This document shows, piece after piece, positions 1 to 9,019 of a stretch of DNA of 64,000 nt (within the stretch, counting starts at the first letter, position 1; the number at the start of each line of letters is the position of its first letter). The notes under the pieces were generated by a model that had not been told where the DNA came from, did not search any database, and saw only the letters and a program-made list of their open reading frames with translations. This stretch comes from Derxia gummosa DSM 723. GTDB taxonomy: Bacteria > Pseudomonadota > Gammaproteobacteria > Burkholderiales > Burkholderiaceae_E. The DNA lies in the NCBI RefSeq assembly GCF_000482785.1, contig NZ_AXWS01000015.1, forward strand, positions 62,001 through 126,000, in the 5' to 3' direction. Both the position numbers and the translations under genes were made by a program.

Positions 1-41
1 GACCGCCTGCTATCGGGCGGCGGCGCGCCACGAATCAGGTC

Positions 42-3000
42 ATGTCCTCGCCCACCCCAAGCAGCCCGCCGCCCGCGCCCACGCCTCCCACCGGTACCGG
101 CGAGGCCATGGCACGGCTGCTCGCGGCGGGCGGTCACGGCACGGGCGGGCAGGGCGCGGCGGGCGCCGGCGGCGGACAGGGCGGGCCGGACGGCGAGGGC
201 GCGCCAGCCGAGCCGCGTGATCCGCGCGCCGAGATCGCGCGGCGCTTCAATGCGCTGATCGCCGCCGTCTTCATCGTCGGGCTGGTCGCGCTGGGCGGCT
301 ACTGGTGGAGCATCGAGCGCTCGATCGACCAGCTGCGCGCCAACACCGTGCGCGACGCGACCGAGTTCGGCCTGAGCCTGTCGCAGGCCGTCGCGGGCAG
401 GGTCGATGCGACGGTGCGCGCGGTGGATGTGGCGCTCCAGTTCCTGAGCCGCCGCCCGCCCGAGCGCAATCCCGATTTCGATGCCGAGGCACGCGCCATC
501 GCGGCGAGCTTCCCGCCCGGCATGCTGGTGCAGATCGGTGTCATCGGCGCCGACGGCAATCTCGCCTATTCCAGCCTGCCGGGCTGGAAGCCGCTGCACC
601 TGGGCGACCGCGAGCATTTCACGGTGCATGCCGATGACAGCACCGACGACCGCCTGTTCATCAGCGCGCCGCTGCTCGGCCGCGTGTCCAACCAGTGGAC
701 GGTGCAGTTCTCGCGCCGCATCGACCGCGACGGGCATTTCGACGGCGTGGCGGTGATCTCGCTCGCGCCGGCGGCGCTGTCGGCCCAGCTCGGCGAGATC
801 GGTCTGCCGAAGGGCGATGTGGCGGTGCTCATGCGCAGCGACGGCAGCTTTCTCGCGCGCAACACGGCGGGCGAGGAGGTGCTGGGCCGCAAGGTGCGCG
901 CCGACCGCGAGTTCCTGCGTCCGGACGCGCCCCTGAGCGGCTGGTTCATGAGCCCCGGCACCTTCGACAAGACCGAGCGCATCTACGCCTGGCGCCGGCT
1001 GCCCGAGTTCGGGCTGGTGACGACGGTCGGACTCGATACCGCGCGCGTGCTGGCGGGTTCGGAGCGCGCGATGCTGCGCGGCCGGCTGCGCGGGGCCGGC
1101 ATCACCGTGCTGTTCGTGCTGCTGACGGGCGGCGTGATGCTGCTGCTGTGGCGCGCGCGGCGCGACCAGATCGCGCTGGCCGACAACGCCCAGCTCTACC
1201 GCAACCTGTTCGACCGCAACCTGTCGGTCAAGCTCATGGTCGATCCCGAGACCGGCGCCATCGTCGAGGCCAACGCGGCGGCCTGCCGCTTCTACGGCTA
1301 CACGCACGAGGAGCTGCTCACGCGCCGCATCGGCGACCTCAACACGCTCACGCCCGAACAGATCGCGCGCGAGATGGACGACGCCCGGCGCGAGCGGCGG
1401 CGCCAGTTCCGCTTCCGCCACCGCACCGCCTCGGGCCAGCTGCGCGATGTCGAGGTGTACTCGGGGCCGGTCGAGCGCGGCGGCCGCACGCTGCTCTATT
1501 CGATCGTGCACGACGTGACCGACCGGCGCCGGCTCGAGGAACGCCTGCGCGCCAGCGAGATGCGCCACCGCACGACCATCGAGCTGCTGGCCGAGGGCGT
1601 GCTGGTGTATGGCGCCGACGGCTCGCTGCTGTCGTCGAACGCGGCGGCGCGCACCCTGCTCAATGCCGACGATGCCGCGCTGTCGGCCGGCGACTATTCC
1701 CTCGTCAACCGCGACGGCGAGCCGCTCGCGCGCGACGACTATCCGTCGCGCCGCGCGCTGTCGGTGCTGGCCAGCCAGACCCTCGTGGGCGTGCCCCAGC
1801 CGGGCGGCGGCCATCGCTGGCTGGCGGTCAACACGCGCCGCCTGCCGCCCGAGATCGACGGCCACATCCCGGGCGCGATCCTGTCCTTCTCCGACGTCAC
1901 GCGCGTCATCGACATGGAGCAGCAGGCGCTCAAGCTGACCCAGGCGCGCATCGCCGCCGAGGACGCGAGCCGCGCCAAGAGCGAGTTCCTGTCCAACATC
2001 AGTCACGAGGTGCGCACGCCGATGAACGCGGTGCTCGGGCTGGTGCGGCAGGCGCTCGCCACCCGGCTCGACGTGCGCCAGCGCGACCTGCTGGTCAACG
2101 CCTGGGCGGCGGCGAACGCGCTCATGAGCCTGCTCGACGACCTGCTCGACCTGTCGCGCATCGAGGCCGGACTGTTCGTGGTCGAGCACCGGCCCTTCAG
2201 CCTCGACGCGGTGCTGGAGGGCGCCGAATCGATCATCGAGCCGGTGTGCCAGCAGAAGGGGCTGGAGTTCCGCGTGCGCCGCGCCGAGGGCGTGCCCGAC
2301 GGGCTCGTCGGTGATCCGATGCGGCTCGGCCAGGTGCTGACTAACCTGCTCGGCAACGCGGTCAAGTTCACCGAGCGCGGCGGCGTGAGCCTGCTGTGCG
2401 AGCTGGCCACCGACGAGGACGCGGGTACCGCGACCGTGCCGCTGGCAGTCACCGGCCTGCACGGCACGGCGCAGGCCGCGGCCGACTTCGTGGCCGCCGC
2501 CCCCGTCGCCGCGGCCGGCACCGACGGCGCCGGCCGCGTGCGCCTGCGCTTCGCCGTGATCGACACCGGCCTGGGCATGACGCCCACGACGGTCGAGCGG
2601 CTGTTCAGCCCTTTCAGCCAGGCCGACGGCTCGTCGACGCGCCGGCACGGCGGCAGCGGCATCGGCCTGTCGATCACGCGCCGGCTGGTGCGCCGCATGG
2701 GCGGCGACATCGCGGTCGCCAGCTCGCCGGGCATGGGCGCGACCTTCACCGTCACGCTCGCCTTCGGCCTCGCCGATCCGGTGGCCACGCCGGCGCCCGC
2801 GCCGCGTCCGCAGGCACCGGCGCCGGTCGTGGTGGAGGCCGACTTCGCGGGCCGACGCGTGCTGCTGGTGGAGGACAACCCGCTCAACCAGCTCGTCGCG
2901 GGCGAGATGCTGCGCACCCAGGGCATCGCCTTCGACATCGCCAGCCATGGCGCCGAGGCGCTCGACCGGCTCGCGCTGGCCGAATACGACGCGGTGCTCA

Positions 3001-3245
3001 TGGACGTGCAGATGCCGGTGATGGACGGCTACACCGCCACGCGCGAGCTGCGCCGCAATCCGCGTCTCGCGCGGCTGCCGGTCATCGCGATGACGGCCAA
3101 CGCGATGGTCGGCGACCGCGAGCGCTGCCTGGCCGCCGGCATGGACGACTACCTCGCCAAGCCGGTCGCGCCCGAGACGCTGTACGAGGCGCTGCGCCGC
3201 CAGTTCGCGCGCGTGGCCAGCGACAGCGGCGTGAATGCCGGCTGA
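42..3245 (+). CDS. Hybrid sensor histidine kinase / response regulator
   Basis: Membrane-bound two-component sensor of 1067 residues. In order: a Pro/Gly-rich cytoplasmic leader (1-62), a membrane segment near 70-89, a periplasmic sensor region of about 260 residues, a second membrane segment near 351-371, two PAS domains (about 384-495 and 508-630), HisKA with the phospho-acceptor His655 in [11 protein letters not shown], and a HATPase_c domain with N box (Asn772), DTGLGM and GGSGIGL boxes. A C-terminal receiver domain carries Asp988 in [12 protein letters not shown] and the conserved Lys in YLAKPV. The layout implies phosphorelay from His655 to Asp988 and then an unlinked HPt or regulator, because no HPt domain is present. 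The start at 42 has only a weak Shine-Dalgarno; the Met at 108 is an alternative. The ligand is unknown. The following helicase reads directly on, possibly overlapping its end. Confidence 0.93.
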   Translation: MSSPTPSSPPPAPTPPTGTGEAMARLLAAGGHGTGGQGAAGAGGGQGGPDGEGAPAEPRDPRAEIARRFNALIAAVFIVGLVALGGYWWSIERSIDQLRANTVRDATEFGLSLSQAVAGRVDATVRAVDVALQFLSRRPPERNPDFDAEARAIAASFPPGMLVQIGVIGADGNLAYSSLPGWKPLHLGDREHFTVHADDSTDDRLFISAPLLGRVSNQWTVQFSRRIDRDGHFDGVAVISLAPAALSAQLGEIGLPKGDVAVLMRSDGSFLARNTAGEEVLGRKVRADREFLRPDAPLSGWFMSPGTFDKTERIYAWRRLPEFGLVTTVGLDTARVLAGSERAMLRGRLRGAGITVLFVLLTGGVMLLLWRARRDQIALADNAQLYRNLFDRNLSVKLMVDPETGAIVEANAAACRFYGYTHEELLTRRIGDLNTLTPEQIAREMDDARRERRRQFRFRHRTASGQLRDVEVYSGPVERGGRTLLYSIVHDVTDRRRLEERLRASEMRHRTTIELLAEGVLVYGADGSLLSSNAAARTLLNADDAALSAGDYSLVNRDGEPLARDDYPSRRALSVLASQTLVGVPQPGGGHRWLAVNTRRLPPEIDGHIPGAILSFSDVTRVIDMEQQALKLTQARIAAEDASRAKSEFLSNISHEVRTPMNAVLGLVRQALATRLDVRQRDLLVNAWAAANALMSLLDDLLDLSRIEAGLFVVEHRPFSLDAVLEGAESIIEPVCQQKGLEFRVRRAEGVPDGLVGDPMRLGQVLTNLLGNAVKFTERGGVSLLCELATDEDAGTATVPLAVTGLHGTAQAAADFVAAAPVAAAGTDGAGRVRLRFAVIDTGLGMTPTTVERLFSPFSQADGSSTRRHGGSGIGLSITRRLVRRMGGDIAVASSPGMGATFTVTLAFGLADPVATPAPAPRPQAPAPVVVEADFAGRRVLLVEDNPLNQLVAGEMLRTQGIAFDIASHGAEALDRLALAEYDAVLMDVQMPVMDGYTATRELRRNPRLARLPVIAMTANAMVGDRERCLAAGMDDYLAKPVAPETLYEALRRQFARVASDSGVNAG

Positions 3246-5889
3246 GGGCCGCAAGCCGCGTCGGGGCGCGGGCGCGGCACAGGCCATGGCGGACGTCGCC
3301 ATCGGCACCGCCAGCCCGACCGCGCGCCGGCCGGCCGCCGCCGGCAAGGCCACGCCGTCGGCCTCCCCCGACCCCGCCGCCTGGTTCGCCGCGCGCGGCT
3401 GGAAGCCCTTCGCCTTCCAGCGCGAGGTGTGGGCCGCGATCGCCGCCGGCCGCTCCGGCCTGCTGCACGCCACCACCGGTGCCGGCAAGACCTACGCCGT
3501 CTGGCTCGGCGCGCTCGCGGCCTTCGGCGCCGACGCGGGCGCCAACACGGTGCTCTGGATCACGCCGATGCGCGCCCTCGCGGCCGACACCACGCGTGCC
3601 CTGACCGACGCCGCCACCGCCCTCGTGCCCGGCTGGCGCCTCGGCGCGCGCACCGGCGACACCGGCAGCGCCGAGCGCGCCCGGCTCGATCGCAAGCCGC
3701 CGCAGGCCCTCGTCACCACGCCCGAATCGCTCACCCTGCTGCTCACCCGCGCCGACGCGCGCGAGCAGCTCGGCCGCGTGCGCATGGTGGTGGTGGACGA
3801 ATGGCATGAACTCATGGGCAACAAGCGTGGCGTGCAGGTGCAGCTCGCGCTCGCGCGGCTCGCGCGCTGGAATCCCGCGCTCGTCGTGTGGGGGCTGAGC
3901 GCGACGCTCGGCAATCTCGACACGGCGCGCGCGGCGCTGCTGTGGCCGCTGCGCGGGCGCGAGCCGGCGCCGCCCGCGCAGCGTCGCCCGCGCGGCAGGG
4001 CCGCCGAGGCCGGCGCGGCCACCGCGGCGGGCGCGCCCGACACGCCTGATGCGCCCACGGCCATCCCCGGCGTGCTCGTGCAGGGCGAGCTGCCCAAGCG
4101 GCTCGTCATCGACACCCTCATCCCGGCGCAGATCGAGCGCTTTCCGTGGGGCGGCCACCTCGGCACCCGCATGCTCGAACCCGTCGTGCGCGAGCTGGAC
4201 GCCGCCGCCACCTCGCTCGTCTTCACCAACACGCGCAGCCAGGCCGAGATCTGGTATCAGGCCCTGCTCGACGCGCGGCCCGACTGGGCCGGCCTCATCG
4301 CCCTGCATCACGGCTCGCTCGACAAGGAGATCCGCGACTGGGTCGAACTCGGGCTGAAGGAAGGGCGGCTCAAGGCCGTGGTGTGCACCTCCAGCCTCGA
4401 CCTCGGCGTGGACTTCCTGCCGGTCGAGCGGGTGTTGCAGATCGGCTCGCCCAAGGGCGTCGCGCGGCTGCTGCAACGCGCGGGCCGCTCGGGCCACGCG
4501 CCGGGGCGGCCGAGCCGCGTCACGCTCGTGCCGACCCAGGCGCTGGAACTCGTCGAGGCCGCCGCCGCGCGCGAGGCCGCGCTCGCGCGCCGGGTCGAGC
4601 CGCGCGCCGCGCCGGCCAAGCCCATCGACGTGCTCGTGCAGCATCTCGTGAGCATGGCGCTCGGCGGCGGCTTCACGCCCGACGAGATGTTCGAAGAGGT
4701 GCATTCTGCGTACAGCTTTCGGGAGCTGACGCGCGCGGAGTTCGACTGGGCGCTCGGCTTCGTCGAGGGCGGCGGCCTGTCGCTCGCGGCCTATCCGGAG
4801 TACCACCGCATCGCGCGCGACGACGCGGGCATCTATCGCGTGCCGTCGGCGCAGATCGCGCGGCGGCATCGCATGAGCGTCGGCACCATCGTGAGCGACG
4901 CGATGATCAGCGTGAGCTGGCTCAGCGGCGGGCGCATCGGCAGCATCGAGGAACGCTTCATCGCCTTCCTCAAGCCGGGCGACGCCTTCGTGTTCGCGGG
5001 CCGGGTGCTGGAGCTGGTGCGCGTGCAGGCCATGACCGCCTACGTGCGCAAGGCCACCAAGAGCAAGGGCGTCGTGCCGCAATGGGCCGGCAGCAAGATG
5101 CCGCTGTCGAGCGAACTGGCCGACGCCGCCCTGCAAGCCATTGCACGCGCCCACGCCGGCGACCTGCGCGAGCCGGAACTCGCCGCCGTCAAGCCGCTGC
5201 TCGACCTCCAGCAGCGCTGGTCGGCGCTGCCCGAGCCGGGCCATCTGCTGTGCGAGACCTTCCGCTCGCGCGAGGGCCATCACTTCCTCTGCTATCCGTT
5301 CGCGGGGCGCATGGTGCACATCGGTCTCGGCTCGCTGCTCGCCTGGCGCGCCGCGCGCCATCGCGCCGACAGCTTCTCGATCTCGATGAACGACTACGGC
5401 TTCGAGCTGCTGTCGGCCGAGCCTTTCGACTGGCGTTCGCTCATCGACGGCGGGCTGTTCTCGCCCGACGGGCTGATGGACGACGTGCTCGAATCGCTCA
5501 ACGCGAGCGAGCTGGCGCGGCGGCGCTTCCGCGAGATCGCGCGCATCTCGGGGCTCGTGTTCACCGGCTATCCCGGGGCGCCCAACAGCGCGCGCCAGGT
5601 GCAGGCCTCGGCCGGACTTTTCTACGAAGTGTTTCGCAAGCACGATCCGGCCAACCTGCTGCTGGCCCAGGCCGAGGCCGAGGCGCTGAGCCAGGAACTG
5701 GAACTCGACCGGCTGCGCGCCGCGCTCGAACGCATGAGCGCGCTGCCGGTGGTGCTGACCGCGCCGCCGCGCCCCACGCCCTTCGCGTTTGCCCTCATGG
5801 TGGAGCGCCTGCGCGAGTCGTTATCGACCGAGAAGCTCGCCGACCGCGTCGCCCGCATGCTGCGCGAACTGGAAGCGGCGGCGGGCTGA
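3235..5889 (+). CDS. Ligase-associated DEXH-box helicase (Lhr-like)
   Basis: Superfamily 2 DNA helicase of 884 residues. Motifs seen: Walker A TGAGKT (81-86), motif II as DEWH (188-191), motif III SATLGN, a helicase C domain with FTNTRSQAE and HHGS, motif [11 protein letters not shown], and motif [10 protein letters not shown] (414-421). These are followed by the long Lhr-type C-terminal region ending in a [12 protein letters not shown] segment. The DEWH box and the C-terminal block are typical of the ligase-associated DEXH helicase family, which usually sits with an ATP-dependent DNA ligase, an MBL-fold exonuclease and a phosphoesterase in a putative repair cassette. None of those partners is in the window. 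The ATG at 3235 overlaps the kinase gene by 11 nt; the Met at 3286 is an equally plausible start, and residues 1-45 are low complexity. Confidence 0.9.
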   Translation: MPAEGRKPRRGAGAAQAMADVAIGTASPTARRPAAAGKATPSASPDPAAWFAARGWKPFAFQREVWAAIAAGRSGLLHATTGAGKTYAVWLGALAAFGADAGANTVLWITPMRALAADTTRALTDAATALVPGWRLGARTGDTGSAERARLDRKPPQALVTTPESLTLLLTRADAREQLGRVRMVVVDEWHELMGNKRGVQVQLALARLARWNPALVVWGLSATLGNLDTARAALLWPLRGREPAPPAQRRPRGRAAEAGAATAAGAPDTPDAPTAIPGVLVQGELPKRLVIDTLIPAQIERFPWGGHLGTRMLEPVVRELDAAATSLVFTNTRSQAEIWYQALLDARPDWAGLIALHHGSLDKEIRDWVELGLKEGRLKAVVCTSSLDLGVDFLPVERVLQIGSPKGVARLLQRAGRSGHAPGRPSRVTLVPTQALELVEAAAAREAALARRVEPRAAPAKPIDVLVQHLVSMALGGGFTPDEMFEEVHSAYSFRELTRAEFDWALGFVEGGGLSLAAYPEYHRIARDDAGIYRVPSAQIARRHRMSVGTIVSDAMISVSWLSGGRIGSIEERFIAFLKPGDAFVFAGRVLELVRVQAMTAYVRKATKSKGVVPQWAGSKMPLSSELADAALQAIARAHAGDLREPELAAVKPLLDLQQRWSALPEPGHLLCETFRSREGHHFLCYPFAGRMVHIGLGSLLAWRAARHRADSFSISMNDYGFELLSAEPFDWRSLIDGGLFSPDGLMDDVLESLNASELARRRFREIARISGLVFTGYPGAPNSARQVQASAGLFYEVFRKHDPANLLLAQAEAEALSQELELDRLRAALERMSALPVVLTAPPRPTPFAFALMVERLRESLSTEKLADRVARMLRELEAAAG

Positions 5890-6074
5890 GCCACCCGCGC
5901 GGGCGAGGACAGGCACAACCGAGCGGGTGCCCTTGTAGGAAATCTTCTGACGCAAAACACAGAAGGCAGCCGTCTAAAGTTTTTGCGCGCGGCGGTTCAC
6001 AGTGCAGTCCATGGTCATCGCTGCTGATGGCCGCAGACCAGATCGCACCGATCACAGGAAATCAGGAGCCCGCC

Positions 6075-6311
6075 ATGAACCGCAACCAAGCCGCCAGCAA
6101 CGACACCCTGCCGCTGACCTCGCCTTTCGCCCAGATGATTCCGGCCCTCGCGCGCCAGATCTGCGAACGCGGCGACGCGCTCAAGCTGCCGCGCAAGCAG
6201 TACTCGCCGCTCTCGCGCGGCGTCGCCTTCCAGTACAAGGAGATCGACGACGCGATCGACCGCGAGTTCGAGGCCAGCGCCAAGGCGGCGCGGCGCGCGG
6301 TTGCGGCCTGA
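6075..6311 (+). CDS. Small protein of unknown function (78 aa)
   Basis: The reading frame is open far upstream, but the start at 6075 is set by a good AGGAG (6064-6068) six bases before the ATG, outside the helicase gene. The 78-residue product is soluble and mainly helical, with a charged C-terminal half (YKEIDDAIDREFEASAKAAR) and an Ala-rich tail. I see no signal peptide, membrane segment or known motif. It is followed 150 nt downstream by a strong intrinsic terminator, which supports it being an expressed single-gene unit. I do not recognise the family. Confidence 0.65.
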   Translation: MNRNQAASNDTLPLTSPFAQMIPALARQICERGDALKLPRKQYSPLSRGVAFQYKEIDDAIDREFEASAKAARRAVAA

Positions 6312-6458
6312 CCCGCATTCCTCCGCGATCGGAGCCGCGCGACGGGCGTGGCGCCGGGCCTGGGCAGCACGGTCTGCCAGCCATGGTGCCGGGCGCGTCC
6401 CCCGGGACTCGTGATCGATGTTTCAGCCGGCGGCGGAAGGACGCTCCGCCACCGGCCG

Positions 6459-6488
6459 GCGGCGACCTTCGGGTCGCCGCTTTCGTTT
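6459..6488 (+). terminator. Intrinsic terminator with TTCG tetraloop
   Basis: Perfect 9-bp GC-rich stem (6459-6467 with 6472-6480) closed by a TTCG tetraloop and followed by TTTCGTTT. Orientation fits termination of the small gene ending at 6311. It lies between this gene and the convergent PQQ dehydrogenase gene; on the minus strand no T-run follows the stem. Confidence 0.75.
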
Positions 6489-6587
6489 GTGCGGGCGCCA
6501 TCGAGCGTGCCGCCCGGACCGCCCCGGCTCGCGCCCCGATGCAGCCGCGCCCGGTGACGATCGCGGCCCGTCACCGCGGCGGCGTCG

Positions 6588-8624
6588 TCACTCCGGCAGC
6601 GCGAACACCACGAATTCGCCTTCGCCCGGGGGCAGCGGCTTCGCGTCGGCGGCGAGCCGGCCGATGCCGTCGGCATCCGCCGCCAGTCCGCCCGCGCCGC
6701 TGAACACGCCCACGTACTGCCGGCCGCGCCATTCCCAGCTGGTCACGCTGCCCACCACGCCCGAACCGAGGCGCGGCGAGGTCCAGAGCACGCGGCCGTC
6801 GCGCGCGTCGAAGGCCTTGAGATAGCCGTCGAGCGTGCCGGCGAACACGAGGCCGGATGCCGTGGACAGCACGCCGCCCCACAGCGGCAGCGGCTCGTCA
6901 TGGGTCCAGCGCGGCTTGCCGGCGAGCACGTCCCAGGCGAGCAGGGCGCCGGGCGAGGCGAGGGCGGGCGCGGCGCGCGGCGCGCTCGCGGCCGATGTGG
7001 CGGAGCCGTCGCCCGAATCCGAGCCGTCGCCCGAGCTGTCGCCTGAACCCAGACCCGCGCCAGCCGCTGGCGCGCGCCTGAGCGTATAGCTCGCGCCGAT
7101 CCACGGCTGGCCGGCGGCGTAGTCGGCGGCGAAGGCTTCCATGTCCATGCACAGCCGGATCATCGGCACGAAGGCCAGGCCGCGCGCCGGGTCGAGGCTG
7201 GCGGGCGCCTGGTTCTTGGCGCCGATCGCGGCGGGGCAGATGTTGCTGACGGTCGTGTCCTCGCCCGCGTGCTGGAGCGATTTCGCGGGATCGACCTCGG
7301 GCCGGCCCGAGCGCGCGTCGATGCGCGTCGCCCAGTTGGCGGCCGGGTCGAAGCGGTCGGCGCGCACGAGGGCGCCGGTCTCGCGGTCGAGCACATAGGC
7401 CCAGCCGTTGCGGTCGAAGTGCGCGAGCAGCGGCCGGCGCGCCGGCGGCGGGCCGTCGAACAGCATCGACTCGTTGACGCCGTCGTAATCCCATTCGTCA
7501 TGCGGCGTGAGCTGGAACACCCAGCGCACGCGGCCGCTGCGCAGGTCGCGCGCCCAGAGCGCGTTGGTCCAGCGGTTGTCGCCGGGGCGCTGCCGCGGAT
7601 TCCACGTGCCCGGATTGCCGCTGCCGTAAATGACGAGGCCGCGCTTCGCGTCGAAGCTGAAGCCGCCCCAGGTCGTGCCGCCGCCGAGCTTCCAGGCCTC
7701 GCCCTGCCAGCTTTGCAGCGAGGAGTCGGGGCCGACCGGGCGCGCGGCGCCGTCGCGCCAGCTGAGCGTGCGGTCGGGATCGACGAGCAGATCGGCGTCC
7801 GGGCCGGTGCTGTATCCGCGCCAGAGGTGGCGGCCGCTGCGCAGGTCGTAGGCGTCGAGATGGCCGCGCACGCCGTATTCGCCGCCCGCGATGCCGGCGA
7901 TGACCACGTCGCCGAAGACGCGCGGCGCGCCGCTGCTGCTGGCGCCGCTGGCCGGGTCGTCGAGTTGCGCGCGCCAGCGTTCGGCGCCGGTCGCCGCGTC
8001 GAGCGCGATGAGGCTGGCGTCGGCGGTGGCGACGATGACGGTGCCGGCATCGCGGCGGCCGGCGCGCGTCGCGGCTCGGGCCTCGGCCGGGGCCGCCGCT
8101 GGCGGTGCCCACGCCAGCCCGCGATTGACCGTGTCGCAGCACATGCGGCCGGGCGCGGATTCGTCCTGCTTGGGCGTGTAGGTCCAGCGCCGGCGCCGCG
8201 TGGCGAGGTCGAGCGCGATGACGCGGTTGGGCCAGGGCGTGACCATCCAGAGCGTGTCGCCCGCGATCACCGGCTCGCCTTCGTGGCCGCGCGTCGCGCC
8301 GGTGGCGAAGCGCCAGGCCGGCGCGAGCCGCGCGACGTTGGCGGGCGTGATCCGCGCGAGCGGGGAGTGGCGCCGCGCGGCGGGGTCGGCCGAGGGCGTG
8401 GCCGCAGGTGCGGCGCCCGGCGTGGCAGCGTCCGCCGGGCGCGCGGCCGTGGCGCCGGCAGGGACGCCAGGAGCGGCGGAGGTGGCGCCGGTAGCGGAGG
8501 TGGCAAAGGCGGCGGAGGTGGCGAAGGCGGCGGAGGTGGCGGAGGTGGCGGAGGTGGCGGCGTCGGGAGCCGCGCTCGCCAGCAGCGCGGCCAGCAGCAT
8601 CGGAACGGGGCGGAAGGCGGTCAT
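6588..8624 (-). CDS. PQQ-dependent alcohol dehydrogenase, lanthanide-type active site
   Basis: Periplasmic quinoprotein of 678 residues with an eight-bladed propeller of the methanol/ethanol dehydrogenase type. Seen: a short signal-like N-terminus, an Ala-Thr-Ser repeat linker (about 22-50), a vicinal disulfide pair Cys162-Cys163 in RMCCDTVNRG that stacks on PQQ in this family, the metal-ligand Glu in GGEYGVRG, the ligand Asn in GSGNPGTWN, and the catalytic Asp379 in DEWDYDG. Asp381, two residues on, is the extra carboxylate that marks lanthanide-dependent XoxF/PedH-type enzymes; calcium enzymes have Ala or Ser there. No cytochrome c partner, XoxJ-type binding protein or PQQ biosynthesis gene is nearby, so those must lie elsewhere. 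The substrate is unknown. It is divergent from the octad-repeat gene. The linker is unusually repetitive at DNA level. Confidence 0.87.
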   Translation of the reverse strand: MTAFRPVPMLLAALLASAAPDAATSATSATSAAFATSAAFATSATGATSAAPGVPAGATAARPADAATPGAAPAATPSADPAARRHSPLARITPANVARLAPAWRFATGATRGHEGEPVIAGDTLWMVTPWPNRVIALDLATRRRRWTYTPKQDESAPGRMCCDTVNRGLAWAPPAAAPAEARAATRAGRRDAGTVIVATADASLIALDAATGAERWRAQLDDPASGASSSGAPRVFGDVVIAGIAGGEYGVRGHLDAYDLRSGRHLWRGYSTGPDADLLVDPDRTLSWRDGAARPVGPDSSLQSWQGEAWKLGGGTTWGGFSFDAKRGLVIYGSGNPGTWNPRQRPGDNRWTNALWARDLRSGRVRWVFQLTPHDEWDYDGVNESMLFDGPPPARRPLLAHFDRNGWAYVLDRETGALVRADRFDPAANWATRIDARSGRPEVDPAKSLQHAGEDTTVSNICPAAIGAKNQAPASLDPARGLAFVPMIRLCMDMEAFAADYAAGQPWIGASYTLRRAPAAGAGLGSGDSSGDGSDSGDGSATSAASAPRAAPALASPGALLAWDVLAGKPRWTHDEPLPLWGGVLSTASGLVFAGTLDGYLKAFDARDGRVLWTSPRLGSGVVGSVTSWEWRGRQYVGVFSGAGGLAADADGIGRLAADAKPLPPGEGEFVVFALPE
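8481..8561. repeat. 18-bp/9-bp tandem repeat in the PQQ dehydrogenase leader
   Basis: Three 18-bp units starting GGTGGC (8481, 8499, 8517) followed by three 9-bp units GGTGGCGGA/C (8535-8561). All lengths are multiples of three. On the minus strand they encode the Ala-Thr-Ser linker just behind the signal peptide, so copy-number change would alter linker length without shifting the frame. Confidence 0.85.
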
Positions 8625-9019
8625 GGCCGCGACGCTAGCACCGCCGTCCGTCGCCGCCGCGCCGAGGGCAAGTCAGGTCTGCGGAATGCCGCCCGACCGT
8701 TCGTTCCGCGCCCCGGCGGCGCGGACGGCGCCGCTTGCCACGATGCGGCCGCGCGCGCCCCGTTCGATGGCGCGGCTTTCCCACATCCCGACCGTCGGCG
8801 GGCTTCTCAGGCGTGCTGGCGATGTTCCGCTCCTGACGGCGGCGCGCCAGAAAACTTGAGCGCGATGACCCGGCGTTTTCCATCGCAGCTCGCCCGCTTC
8901 TGGATGTAAGTCGGCACTTAGCCTCCGAGCCTGACCAAATTGGGTCCAGGCAGCGCGTTTCCATCGTGGGAGGGGCGCGACGCCGACCGCCTGCGCGGCA
9001 AGGACCCCCGGAGAACAAG
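8625..9019. other. Divergent intergenic region
   Basis: This 395-bp gap separates the start of the PQQ dehydrogenase gene (minus) from the start of the octad-repeat gene (plus), so it must hold both promoters. I could not find a convincing -35/-10 pair on either strand. A Shine-Dalgarno GGAG at 9010-9013 serves the repeat gene. Confidence 0.6.

Noticed and set aside
1-41. End of an upstream gene
   Set aside because: 41 bases with no stop or motif on either strand that would identify a coding end.
3082-5643. An 853-codon minus-strand frame across the helicase
   Set aside because: Shadow of GC-rich codons; the plus strand has complete helicase motifs.
8966-9019. GTG at 8966 as the start of the octad protein
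   Set aside because: It adds 18 Arg/Pro-rich residues unlike the rest and has no Shine-Dalgarno at the right distance, whereas GGAG serves the ATG at 9020.
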